Assembly (NCBI RefSeq): GCF_003086295.3
Contig: NC_092051.1
Span: 23,555,940-23,619,939 of the forward strand
Reading direction: 5' to 3'
From: Arachis hypogaea
Lineage: Eukaryota; Streptophyta; Magnoliopsida; Fabales; Fabaceae
DNA length: 64,000 nt
Translations under genes and position numbers: made by a program
Part shown: piece after piece, positions 20,824 to 30,765 of the stretch
Numbering within the stretch: the stretch's first letter is position 1
Layout: each line of letters opens with the position of its first letter
Notes under the pieces: model-generated
What the model saw: the letters and a program-made list of their open reading frames with translations, nothing else
Database searches by the model: none
What the model was told of the DNA's origin: nothing

Positions 20824-21767
20824 TCAGCAAGAAGAAGCAAGCGAAGCAGAGTCCACAGTCGCGGATAAGGCGCATACAGCACCAGAAGGAGCATGAGCGC
20901 CGCTCCTCTTACGCCTAGGTACCATCTTCGCCGGTCGCATGCCGCTGCGAAAAGCCTCGGAGATGAGTTCTCTGCCGCCGCAGCACGTTTCGTCGCCGTC
21001 ACCGCTGCCACTGATCTTCCTTTTCGGCCCAACCTGCAAGTGGTTCGCGAACTGGAGGCGGCTATGGTGAGGATCGGAGGATGAAGGAGGAAAGAGGAAT
21101 TTGTGGTTATTGTTGCTGCTGCAGAGTTTCTCCAACGAAGTGACGCAGCACTCTTGCCAGTTGAGCTCGTTGAGATCGGCAATGGCGTCCTCCACCGTAA
21201 GAGCCGCGAACGCTGAGACGACGCTACTGTGGAGCGTGGAGCGCGATAGCTTCACGAGATCGAGCGAGTTCACCGCGTCCACCAACACCTTCTGTGGAAA
21301 AATCACACAGAAGTTTCTCGAAGTTTTCAAGAACAATTCCAGAGTTACAAGAAGCAACGTACACAATAATGTAATCGTGTTCTATCTTCTTTTTTATCTG
21401 AACTTAAAAATTAGCGGGTGTGTGAGTGAGTGTGTGTGTGTGTGAGAGAGAGGGAGAGGGAGAGAACCTTGGGAGCGTGGTGTATCTTCTTGAAGCCGTG
21501 AATGCGAATGATCTGAAGTAAGAAACAGAGAAGAAAACAGGTCGGAATGAAGATCGATTATGGAGAAATGGAAATCAGATCAAAATTGAAAAGTGAAAGC
21601 GAAACCTGATTGAGTTGACACATGGTGAGGTCGAGGGAATGGCGAGAGCGAAGGAAATGAATGTAGTCGTCGAGGAGAAGCTTGTCATTCCTCACTGATC
21701 GCTTTTTCGTGTAGCTGGCGTTGTTCACCTGAGACTCCATGGCCATCAATGCTGCCTCTTGTGCCAT
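20824..21767 (-). CDS. Conserved plant protein of unknown function, three exons
   Basis: Exons are 21767-21606 (54 codons), 21512-21468 (15 codons) and 21291-20824 (155 codons plus TGA). All are phase 0 with GT-AG introns, giving 224 residues. The conserved-looking part is N-terminal: LLLDDYIHFLRSRHSLDLTMCQLNQ, then IIRIHGFKKIHHAPK from the tiny middle exon, then KVLVDAVNSLDLV and STLHSS. It reminds me of a plant-only family that I believe is listed as DUF7787; that name is from memory. The C-terminal half is Ser/Arg-rich and low in complexity. There is no signal peptide or membrane segment. The clean joining of a 45-base exon supports a real gene. Its role is unknown. Confidence 0.72.
21419..21465. 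repeat. (GT)n(GA)n microsatellite in intron 2 of the 20.8-21.8 kb gene
   Basis: A compound GTGTGT/GAGAGA tract lies between exons 2 and 3 close to the donor site. Confidence 0.8.
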
Positions 21768-21995
21768 TGAAGAATTGAATCAGAGAAGGAGAATCAGAAG
21801 AAGCGGGAATTTGTTTGATGATGAGTTCGTTGCGAATTTGTTATGGCGCGGCCGCTCCCTCCTGTCACACTCGCCCTTCCCGTTTTGTAACTGTTCACGT
21901 GATGTGTGAGCTATGCTGAAAAATTATGGGGGCAAATTTAATACGTTTATTATTCATTGAAGGATCAAATAATTGATTTTAAATCCTAATCTATA

Positions 21996-23095
21996 AAAAA
22001 AACAATGGAACAACAGGGTATAGCACAAAATAAACCAACAAATATTTTTGAATTATATTCTATATCAATTAATAACATTAATTGTCATTAATTAGTAGTT
22101 ATTTAAATTTCTTTTTTTAAAAGATACAAAATTAATGATTATTAATTGCCTCTTCTTATTCTAATTCACCTTTTACCATTTATTACGCAAACACTAATTT
22201 TTCTTTCCAAAAAAAACTTCAAAATTCCAAAAAACAAAATGCACCAAAACATAAGATAAAGAATCATCTAAATTCTAAGAAAAAAAATATACAAATCATA
22301 GGAAAAAGAATCATCCAAAACTAATAAAAAAAATCATCCAAATCCTAAAAAAAAACATACAAAACATAGAAAAAAGAATCATCCAAAACTAATAAAAAGA
22401 ATCATCCGAAATGTAGAAAAAAGAAACATAAAAAACTAGTTAAAAAAACATTCAAAACCAAATAGGAAGAGGAGAAGAAGAGCCATAGGGTGGCTGGCGA
22501 CGACATCTTGGATGGCGTTGCGTGGACAGTGGGGGACTCGCGGTGGCATATTGCGACGAGTGGAGGAGTCGCCATAGATCGGAGAAGTTGATCGCGCGTC
22601 GCGAATGGGGACCTGGCGGTGGCTGCGTCACGACGGATGGAGAGTCGTGGGGGTGCGAGTGCCGAGCGATGGGGAGTTGCGAGCGGCAGGGTGGATCGGA
22701 TGAGCGATTGGGAGTCGCGATGGGACGCGAGGAGGGTGAAGTAGAAGCGCGATGGTGGCTGTCTTTCCTGCGCGAACGGCAGATGGGGTGGTGGAGAAGG
22801 ATGCAAGGACAACCGGCGATGGCACGCGAGGACGGTGCTGTAGTGATGCTAGCGGCGCAAGGACGAAACCGCGGCAACGAGAGGCATTGAGAAGAGGGAT
22901 TAGGATTTGTGGTTTTGTATGGTGAATGGTGAGTGGAAGTAAAAATAAATTAGGGTAAGTTTTGATTCAAAAATACCATTAATGTCAATTAATCAAATTT
23001 TAAATTTGAAAAATAATTTAAAATTAATCATTATTTATTGAATTGTTCAACTCTTGGCTGGTGGACACTTGACTTCCTATATTTTTCCAAAAAAA
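21996..23095. mobile_element. Candidate inserted segment with GC-rich core
   Basis: AATCCTAATCTAT occurs on both sides (about 21983-21995 and 23096-23108), and the inner right border is an A run. The interior has AT-rich ends sharing ATTAATTG(T/A)CATTAAT in inverted orientation, a stretch at 22260-22430 repeating AATCATCCAAAA, and a GC-rich core (22480-22880) full of overlapping open frames but no known protein. It could be a retroposed sequence, or a MULE without clear TIRs that captured host DNA. Confidence 0.4.
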
Positions 23096-23149
23096 AATCC
23101 TAATCTATCAGAAGATTGACTTCAAGTCTTTTTATTAATCAATAATGTA

Positions 23150-23870
23150 TTATGTTCCTGTCTGGAACCAGGCTCCGAAGTATAGGCCGGTTACAGCTGG
23201 GAGAGCACTGGAGGCGTTCATCTCCTATGTACCGTTCCTTGATTTCTTCCTCGTCGGGATAGTGTGGAGAACCTGAAAAAAGGACTCCGACGCTCAAGTC
23301 AGTTCACGATCAATAATAATATTAATATTAATGATGCTAATCCGAACTTTTGTGTATTTCTGTGAGCCTGTGTTTAGGTCGTCTAAGCAGCGCTATTTAT
23401 GTTTGAAAGATACGTCGGTTACTGATTTGAGATTTCCGCTACCTAATCCGAGGTGCGTTGTGGAGTTTTCTCTTAGTGCGGCGTTATCTGATTTTGACAT
23501 AGTAGTCAATCTGCTTATATGGATACGGGTCAGCCGAGGCATAACGTCGGTTCGATTATAACGGATACGGATGACAGCCCACAAGCTTGACTTTCTAATG
23601 TCAGAAGCAAGTTGAGCTTTTGTCTTATGTGACCAACATTATGCCTGTTATATCACTTGCATCCAAGCCCCCAAGCTCAACGTGGTGCCGACCTTCTTTA
23701 TCTTAACATTTTTTTGCGTTTAACAAACAAGGCGCATTTATTGGTCTTGAGGTCATGAAGGGACGTTTGTAATAAATGCTAGTGGGGTCTATTATCAAGG
23801 CAATCGTGGGTAGCAAGCTGTTTGGTAATGCGAACAGTTTTCGTGATCTAACAGTTAGGGATTGATGGTT
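23150..23870. mobile_element. LTR-like fragment (Ty3/gypsy-type)
   Basis: Around 23263-23305, GGAGAACCTGAAAAAAGGACTCCGACGCTCAAGTCAG resembles the GGTACCTGCAAAGACACTCCGATGCCTAAGTCAG block of the Tat LTR at about 9002-9034. No second LTR, PBS or coding region is attached. The limits are guesses. Confidence 0.35.
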
Positions 23871-23974
23871 ATCAGTGGCTAAGAGAAGGGGGTTGATTCT
23901 TGACCTCTTTTGCTGCTGAAAATCACTTTTTTATTATTAACAGAACTTTAAGAGATATTTTTACTTTTGTCTCT

Positions 23975-25023
23975 TGTTGAGAAATGTGACTCCCATTTTT
24001 GTCTCCTAAAACAGAATTAGAGTAGAGAAGAAGGAGTGACACACTGATATATCCTAGTTCAGCTACTAAGTGCAATGTAGCCTACATCCAGTCTCTATCA
24101 CAATTATGATGGAATTTCACTATCTTTTTCACAAGATTACAAACACCAATACTTTCCTAAGATCTACCCAATCCTATCTGGGACAAATCCAGATTCTAAC
24201 CCAATTTGAATTTGACTAGGACTCAACCTAGCTTTCAACAGCAAAGTACTAACCCAACTTGTAAGGAAATTTCCACAGAAAGATGTACAAAGCAAATATG
24301 AGACATCTTATGGCTTTTTCTCCTAGTTGAACTCACTATCTTTTACCTCTCATTGGTTTTTTCTTACAAACATCACCATGTTTGTATTTTTCAATGAGAC
24401 TCACATAGATTAAACTAAGAAAAAGAAATACAACATGTAAACCATGAAGGAAAAGAACTCAACCAGCTTAAGTTGCTATGAGAATCGAACCATATGCTCT
24501 GTTCTACTCTCTTACGTTCAACCCTTGGCTGTTCACTCTTCTTATAGAAGAGTGAAGTTTCCAAGTTTGAATCAAGTTCAACCCAATGTTGACTTCTTCT
24601 CCAATCTCCAAAGCTTGCAGTGGCTTGACCAGAGGAGAGAGAGAGAGAGAAGTCCGAATCTGAGACATGCAACTTACCTTCTCTCTCATCCTTTTTCTTC
24701 AAGCTTCATTGATCTTGACTGTTGAGCTTGACTTTGTCCCCAAGTTTTGTTTCTGAGCGTAGATTTGCTTCTGACCATGTTTGACTCCACTGTCTCCATG
24801 GTAGCTTGATTTGAGCTTGAGGCTTGGTAGATTTCTTCACGGTTCCTTGGTAAAGCATAGAAAGGGAAAGAACCCTTTTGACATTCTCAGACCAATAGAG
24901 AATAGCTTCTTGGTTGTAGCCCTTCTTCTTTCCTTAGATTTGGAAACACGCTTTTTGCCTTTTTTTATACCCTAGCTTCTACAGTTTCTGTTTTCTTCTT
25001 TCTTCTTCTTTGAGAGACGTGAC

Positions 25024-25083
<60 letters not shown>

Positions 25084-25416
25084 TTTCGGCTTTCAGTGGA
25101 AGCTAAGTGAGATTAAAATTAATTGAACTTGGAGTTCAAGTTTCTTAGAGTGTGGGTGTTGGTGATTGAATAGGGCTTGGAAGGGTTTTGGGCCATCTTT
25201 AATTTTTATTTAGTTCAGAGGACTATAATAAGATTTGGTTTGCTTGTAGTGAACCAAGGTTTGTGTTAGTGTGGGCTTGATGATTTGTTCCTTGGGCCAA
25301 ATTGTTTAATCTATTTTCCTGCACATTAAACCAAATACATTACATAAACAATTGATGATTACATAATAAGGTTTGTTCATCATTTTCATTTAATTATTAG
25401 TTTTCCAAACTCAACA
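23975..25416 (-). repeat. 3' LTR of a SIRE-like Copia element
   Basis: 1442 bp with terminal inverted repeats TGTTGAG/CTCAACA. Next to its right edge the minus strand reads TTATCAAAGGGGAGAT, a polypurine tract of SIRE/Maximus type, so the element lies on the minus strand and its body extends to the right. TATAAAAAA on the minus strand (24969-24961) may be the promoter. The matching 5' LTR is outside the window. Confidence 0.7.
25027..25083. repeat. (GA)n microsatellite inside the SIRE-like LTR
   Basis: About 27 GA dinucleotides with one interruption (GAAAGA). Confidence 0.93.
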
Positions 25417-26187
25417 ATCTCCCCTTTGATAACAAACACTATTAAAATGAATTGAAAAAGATCAGGAAAAGGAACTTCCCTTTGAAGAATGATTCAAAGT
25501 AAAACTCCCCATGTCCTTTGTTCACTAAGCTCCCCCTGAAAATTTGCTTTGATAAACCTGATTTGAACAATTTATTCATAGAAATAATGCCAATATTCAA
25601 GATATATTCAAACAATTTTTATTGTTTTAGGAAACTTGTTTGATCCAAAATTTCAACACCTCTTATCAAACCAATGACCTTGACAGGATCATAAAACAGA
25701 GCTAATGTTCAATAAATTCATACCCTAAAACAGAGCATGATTATAACCATTAAGATCACAAAATACCAATTATTACCCAATATGTATAGCCCATGGTGAT
25801 GATCAAAATCAGAACAAAAATTAATTTCCTTCGCACCCGAAACAGATTGGGTGGATACAGTGTTCACCCATTATGTTTCTGTCTCAATTCATTTTTCACA
25901 CACCACTTTCTCCCCCTTTTGTTATCAAGGAGGGAAACCTGCAAGTAAACACAGCAATAAACATAGCAAAATAGCAAAGCATGCATGTCAGATAGAGTCA
26001 AATAGAGTTATTAAAGTTGTTACAGTCATCCAAAATAGAGTTCAAGAGGAAACTAGAAAGCAGTTATCAGAGTTCAGTAAATAGAAGCAATAAAACATCA
26101 ATCTTCAGTTGGCAGCAGGGAGCAATACTAAGCATCAGATTCCTCTTTCTCAATTTCTAAAACATCTTCATCTTTGTCCGACAATAC
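25417..26187 (-). other. 3' non-coding part of the SIRE-like element
   Basis: Between the accessory ORF stop and the 3' LTR. Besides the tract at 25417-25430, a second purine tract on the minus strand (AACAAAAGGGGGAGAAAG, about 25907-25924) lies about 490 bases upstream. No coding region is seen. Confidence 0.6.
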
Positions 26188-28987
26188 CTAGTCCTCATCA
26201 AGCGAGTCAAGATGCTTCAAAAATACTTCAATCCGATCATGGGATTTCATTAAGGATTTTTCATTTTGCAGTGCAATTTTGCACTGTTTTTGCTTGATCT
26301 GACCATTTGTTTGGTCATGAAAGCGAACTCTTGAAGGACATGCTTAACTATCTGGTGCAGAATTATAACCCACAAACTAACTGACAAGTGTACCGGGTTG
26401 TACCAAGTAATACCTCAGGTAAATGAGGGTCGATCCCATGAGGATTAATGGATCAAGCAACAATAGTCAATTGATTATTCTAGTCAGATAATCAAAATTT
26501 AGGGTTTCAATAGCAAATAGCATGAAAACAGAAAATTAAATAAGAGCAAACTAAAATTGGTTAAGAAAATAATATGATAAAAATAGTTAAGGTGTCAGAG
26601 ATATTTAAATTTCTGGATTAATATTCAATGTTAACTACCTTGATCATGCAAAGATTATGTTCATGGCAAACTATATGTGACTAAACCCTAATTCCTTAGA
26701 CTTTTTTAGTCTCCTCTAACCTTCATCAACTGCCAATTCCTCAGTCACTTGATTCCGATTAGAGGGTTAAGTTTAAAACTAGTTTATGAGCCACACAAAC
26801 CCTAGATACCTAAAAATAAGACGATTATATGTCACGTATCGTGTTAAATCCAGATAAATAGAGAGTTGTGAGGAATTGATTTCAAGATGTAATTCTAATG
26901 ATATAACTTTTCCAAGATTCAAATATAATTCAAGTTGAATTAGAGTTATTTCCCAATAATCACTAATTCTTAGGATGAAGAACGAAACCAATTCTTAAAC
27001 AATAATAAAAACATTATTCAAGAGTAGAAAAACAAATAATTATCAATCCATCAAAGTAAATAGAGCTCCTAACCTTAACAATGGAGACTTAGTTCCTCAT
27101 GGAGAAAATAAACCCTAGTAGAAAAAAGTATGAAAGTGTGGAATGAAAATTTGGAGATTGCTAGGTCAAGATCTCTTCTCCTTTTATATCTAATCCTAAT
27201 TAATATAAAATATATTTTCTAAAACTAAATAATATCTTTTCTTATTTGTAAATAAAATAAAGTTTTAATAAAAAATAAATGAAATCTTCGCGTGGGACCA
27301 CTGCAGACTCCAAAGCTGGCACCTAACTTGATGATTGGCACCTAACTTGGGAAATATCAAGTTAGGCGCCATTATGACAGTGTGTATTTGCATGTTTGGC
27401 TTCAACTGGCGCCTAACTTGGAAAATTTCAAGTTAGGCGTCACCCTTCCCGTAAGGACTTGGCATGCTTGTCTTCACCAAGGCCGTACAATCTGGAGAAA
27501 AAGTGTATACAATTATATATCGTTGAAAAGCTCTAAAAATTGGCTTTCTAATGCCATTAGAATAGAGTCAATTGGACCTCTGTAACTCTATTTATGCTCG
27601 TTGGAGTGTGAAGATGTCAGGGTTGACAGCATTCACGAATTCTCTTTGCACTTGTCTTTAATTCTTGGTTCCTCCTTATTCTTTTGCTTTTTTTTTTTCT
27701 AAAAATTCCCTACAAGAATCATGAAACCAAAAGGATTAAAGCAATATCCCATTTGATCACCAAAACTCTTCATAATTAAGCATTATACATTTATTTCTTA
27801 TATAAAAAAGCATAGAAAAATACAACATGATGTGCACGCATCACTATCCCAGAAATAAGATATTTGTGTGAATCAGAGGTACCAGCTGCTAAGGGAGTGG
27901 GAAGGCTTTCATCCTCACTTTCATTTATGGCCGAAGCCTTAGCACCCTTAAGACTTTTGCCTTTAGCTTGTTTTGTTGCACCACCACCTTTGAGAGAAGA
28001 TACTTTGTTTTCTATGGGCTCATTACTTAAATCAATTGAAAAATATTCAAACAGAAAAGTTAAAAACATTCCATAAGGAAGAGAGCTATTTTTCTCACTT
28101 TTGACACAGTCCCACATATGGCGAATCATGATGTAAGCAAATGAAATAGGACTAGCATTCAGAATGGCATAAAGCACTAAACAGTCACAAACCATCACCT
28201 TTTGATAAGATCCCATTTGAGGTATGATGATGTGTGTCACAATGCAATGCAATTGAGCCCTAACAGGTCCTAGGGCCCTGTGAGTGGGGATCATGCCATT
28301 CATGAGAGAAAAGTTCTCACAGATTCTAGCCAGAGCATTTTGATGAGAGACACCAACATGATCATCCCGTTTCTTAGTCATGTAAACTCTTACTCCTATG
28401 TCATCATAGCCGAGGGCTTTACTTATGGTGCTAGTGTTCAAGACAAACTGAGTACCCCTGACATCTGAGTGGAGTTCACCCTCATGAAAAAGGAGGTTAG
28501 TATAAAATTCTCTAACCAGATTAGGATAAATAGGTTTTTGAATCTTAAAAATGTTGGCCCATTTCAGAGTTTGAAAATTGCTTCTGTAATCTATCCTCTT
28601 TTCAGCCAAAGCATCAATATCAGCCACAAAAGTGGAACAAAGAGTTCGTTTTGAAATAACTTGCTGATGGAACTCATAATCTGAGCAGTAAGTGAAATGA
28701 TGAGGATCATAGTGAGAATGAGATGGTTTACCAAACTTGTTTTTGAAGTCAAGGGAGTCAAGGTTTGGAGGCCCCCTGGTATCATGAAGAATCTGATGTC
28801 TGGCACCCTTTGAAAGATGAGTGGATAGAGCAGAGCGTCCTCAAGGATGAGGAATGGGACAAGGAGGAGGAGAAGGTGGATTTTCTTCTTCATACATGGG
28901 TCTTTTTCCTTTTCCACTCTTTGCACGAGAGGATTTGACTCCCTTGTGAACAGATGAACCCTTGGGATGAACTGATTTTCTTGCCAT
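26188..28987 (-). pseudogene. Late accessory (env-position) ORF of the SIRE-like element, split by a solo LTR
   Basis: The ATG at 28987 (MARKSVHPKG) starts a basic, Ser/Lys/Pro-rich N-terminus. A TGA stop follows at 28843-28841. The frame then stays open through LKWANIFKIQKP, NLVREFYTNLLFH, LNTSTISKALGYDD and a Lys/Ser-rich tail. After SHKYLISG at 27848 the frame is cut by the solo LTR. It resumes at 26352 in the same frame (IVKHVLQEF) once LTR and one TSD copy are removed. A frameshift follows before the likely end near 26188 (TAG). This position, before the 3' LTR, is that of the env-like ORF of SIRE elements. I see no signal peptide or membrane anchor. The fold resembles the plant transposon protein family of the Athila ORF2 at 40992. 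Confidence 0.65.
26353..27843 (-). mobile_element. Solo LTR (1491 bp), Athila-like, inside the SIRE-like ORF
   Basis: Flanked by a perfect TSD, CTATC, at 26348-26352 and 27844-27848. Read on the minus strand it begins TGATGCGTGCACATCATG and ends CTGCACCA. Near the end it has GGGTCGACCC-like U5 sequence (plus strand GAGGGTCGATCCCATGAGGA) recalling the F-family LTRs, which also end GCACCA. TATAAAAGG lies on the minus strand near 27190-27182. About 150-250 bases upstream of that box are two 14-base foldbacks with 8-base loops (27336-27371 and 27407-27442), with arms TGGCGCCTAACTTG/CAAGTTAGGCGCCA-like. Confidence 0.85.
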
Positions 28988-29037
28988 GGATTCAGTTTAT
29001 TGAGAAGAGGAAGAGTGAGAGTGAATGTGTATGTGAG

Positions 29038-30741
29038 TGATGAGCGGATAATTTATACGCTTTTTGGCATTGTTTTTACATAGTTTTTAGCATGATTTAG
29101 TTAGTTTTTAGTATATTTTTATTAGTTTTTAAATACAAATTACATTTTTGGACTTTACTATGAATTTGTATATTTTTCTGTGATTTCAGGTATTTTCTGG
29201 CTGAAATTGAGGGACTTGAGCAAAAATCAGATTCAGAGGCTAAAGAAGGACTGCAGATGCTGTTGGATTCTGACCTCCCTACACTCAAAGTGGATTTTCT
29301 GGAGCTACAAAACTCCAAATGGCGCACTCTTAATTGCGTTGGAAAGTAGACATCCAGGACTTTCCAGAAATATATAATAGTTTATACTTTTCCTGAGTTT
29401 AGATAATGCAAACTAGCGTTCAACGCCAGCTTCCTGCCCTATTCTGGAGTTAAACACCAGAAACAGGTTGCAAAATGGAGTTAAACGCCAGAAACAAGCT
29501 ACAAACTGGTGTTCAACTCCAAGAGAAGCCTCTACACATATAAAGCTCAATGCTCAGCCCAAGCACACACCAAGTGGGCCTCGAAAGTGGATTTCTGCAT
29601 CATTTACTCATTTCTGTAACCCTAGTAATTAGTTTAGTATAAATAAAACTTTTTACTATCATGTTAAACGTCTTTTATCTGATGTTTGATCAGTTTTATG
29701 CTATCTTAGACCTTTATGGAGGCTGGCCTCTCGGCCATGCTTGGACCTTGTTCTTATGTATTTTCAACGGTAGAGTTTCTACACACCATAGATTAAGGTG
29801 TGGAGCTCTGATGTTCCTCATGAATTAATGCAAAGTACTATTGTTTTTCTATTCAACTCAAGCCTATTTCTTATCTAAGATATACACTTGTTCTTCAACC
29901 TGAGGAAGGTGATGATCCGTGACACTCATCATCATTCTCACCCAGGAATGTGTGCCTGACAACCACCTCCATTCTACTTGCAATCGCTTAAGTGCATATC
30001 TCTTAGCCTTCTGGTTCATGACGCATGGTTGCCTCGCCTGACAACCAAGCCTTCCATTCCATGAGATCAGAGTCTTCGTAGTATAGGCTAGAATTATTGG
30101 TGGCCATTCTTGAGATCCGGAAAGTCTAAACATTGTCTGTGGTATTCCGAGTAGGATCCGGGAAGGGATGGCTGTGACGAGCTTCAAACTCGCGAGTGCT
30201 GGGCGTAGTGACAGATGCAAAAGGATGACTGAATCCTATTTCAGTATGATCGAGAACCGACAGATGAATAGCCGTGCGGTGACAGCGCATTTTGGACCAT
30301 TTTCACTGAGAGGACGAGATGTAGCCATTGACAACGGTGATGCCCTGCATAAGCTTGCCATGGAAGGGAGTAGGAATGATTGGATGAAGACAGCAGAAAA
30401 GCAGAGGTTTAGGAGGAACGAAAGCATCTCTATACGCTTATCTGAAATTCTCACCAATGAATTACATAAGTATCTCTATCTTTATTTTACGTTTTATTTA
30501 TCTTTTAATTATCAAATCTCTAAAACCATTTGAATCCGCCTGACTGAGATTTACAAGGTGACCATAGCTTGCTTCAGACCGACGATCTCCGTAGGATCAA
30601 CCCTTACTCACGTAAGGTTTATTACTTGGACGACCCAGTGCACTTGCTGGTTAGTTGTGCGAAGTTGTGACAAAGTGTGATTTACGTTTGAGAGCACCAA
30701 GTCTTTGGCGCCATTGTTGATGATCGCAATTTCGTGCACCA
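29038..30741 (+). repeat. 5' LTR of F1 (1704 bp)
   Basis: TGATGAGCGG...TTTCGTGCACCA. TATAAATA at 29638-29645 is the probable promoter. Foldback motifs (TAGCGTTCAACGCCAG, GGAGTTAAACGCCAG, CTGGTGTTCAACTCCA) lie at about 29410-29523, upstream of it. It is diverged from the F2 LTR. Confidence 0.85.
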
Positions 30742-30747
30742 AGTTTT

Positions 30748-30765
30748 TGGCGCCGTTGCCGGGGA
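30748..30765 (+). other. Primer binding site of F1 (tRNA-Asp), with extra copies
   Basis: TGGCGCCGTTGCCGGGGA matches plant tRNA-Asp. A degenerate copy TGGCGCCATTG lies inside the LTR at 30706, and a third, TGGTGCCGTTGCCGGGGA, at 30844-30861. Confidence 0.85.

Noticed and set aside
22402..22890. Overlapping long open frames in the GC-rich island as genes
   Set aside because: Several frames on both strands are open at once because of base composition. The translations are Ser/Pro/Arg-rich without any recognisable motif.
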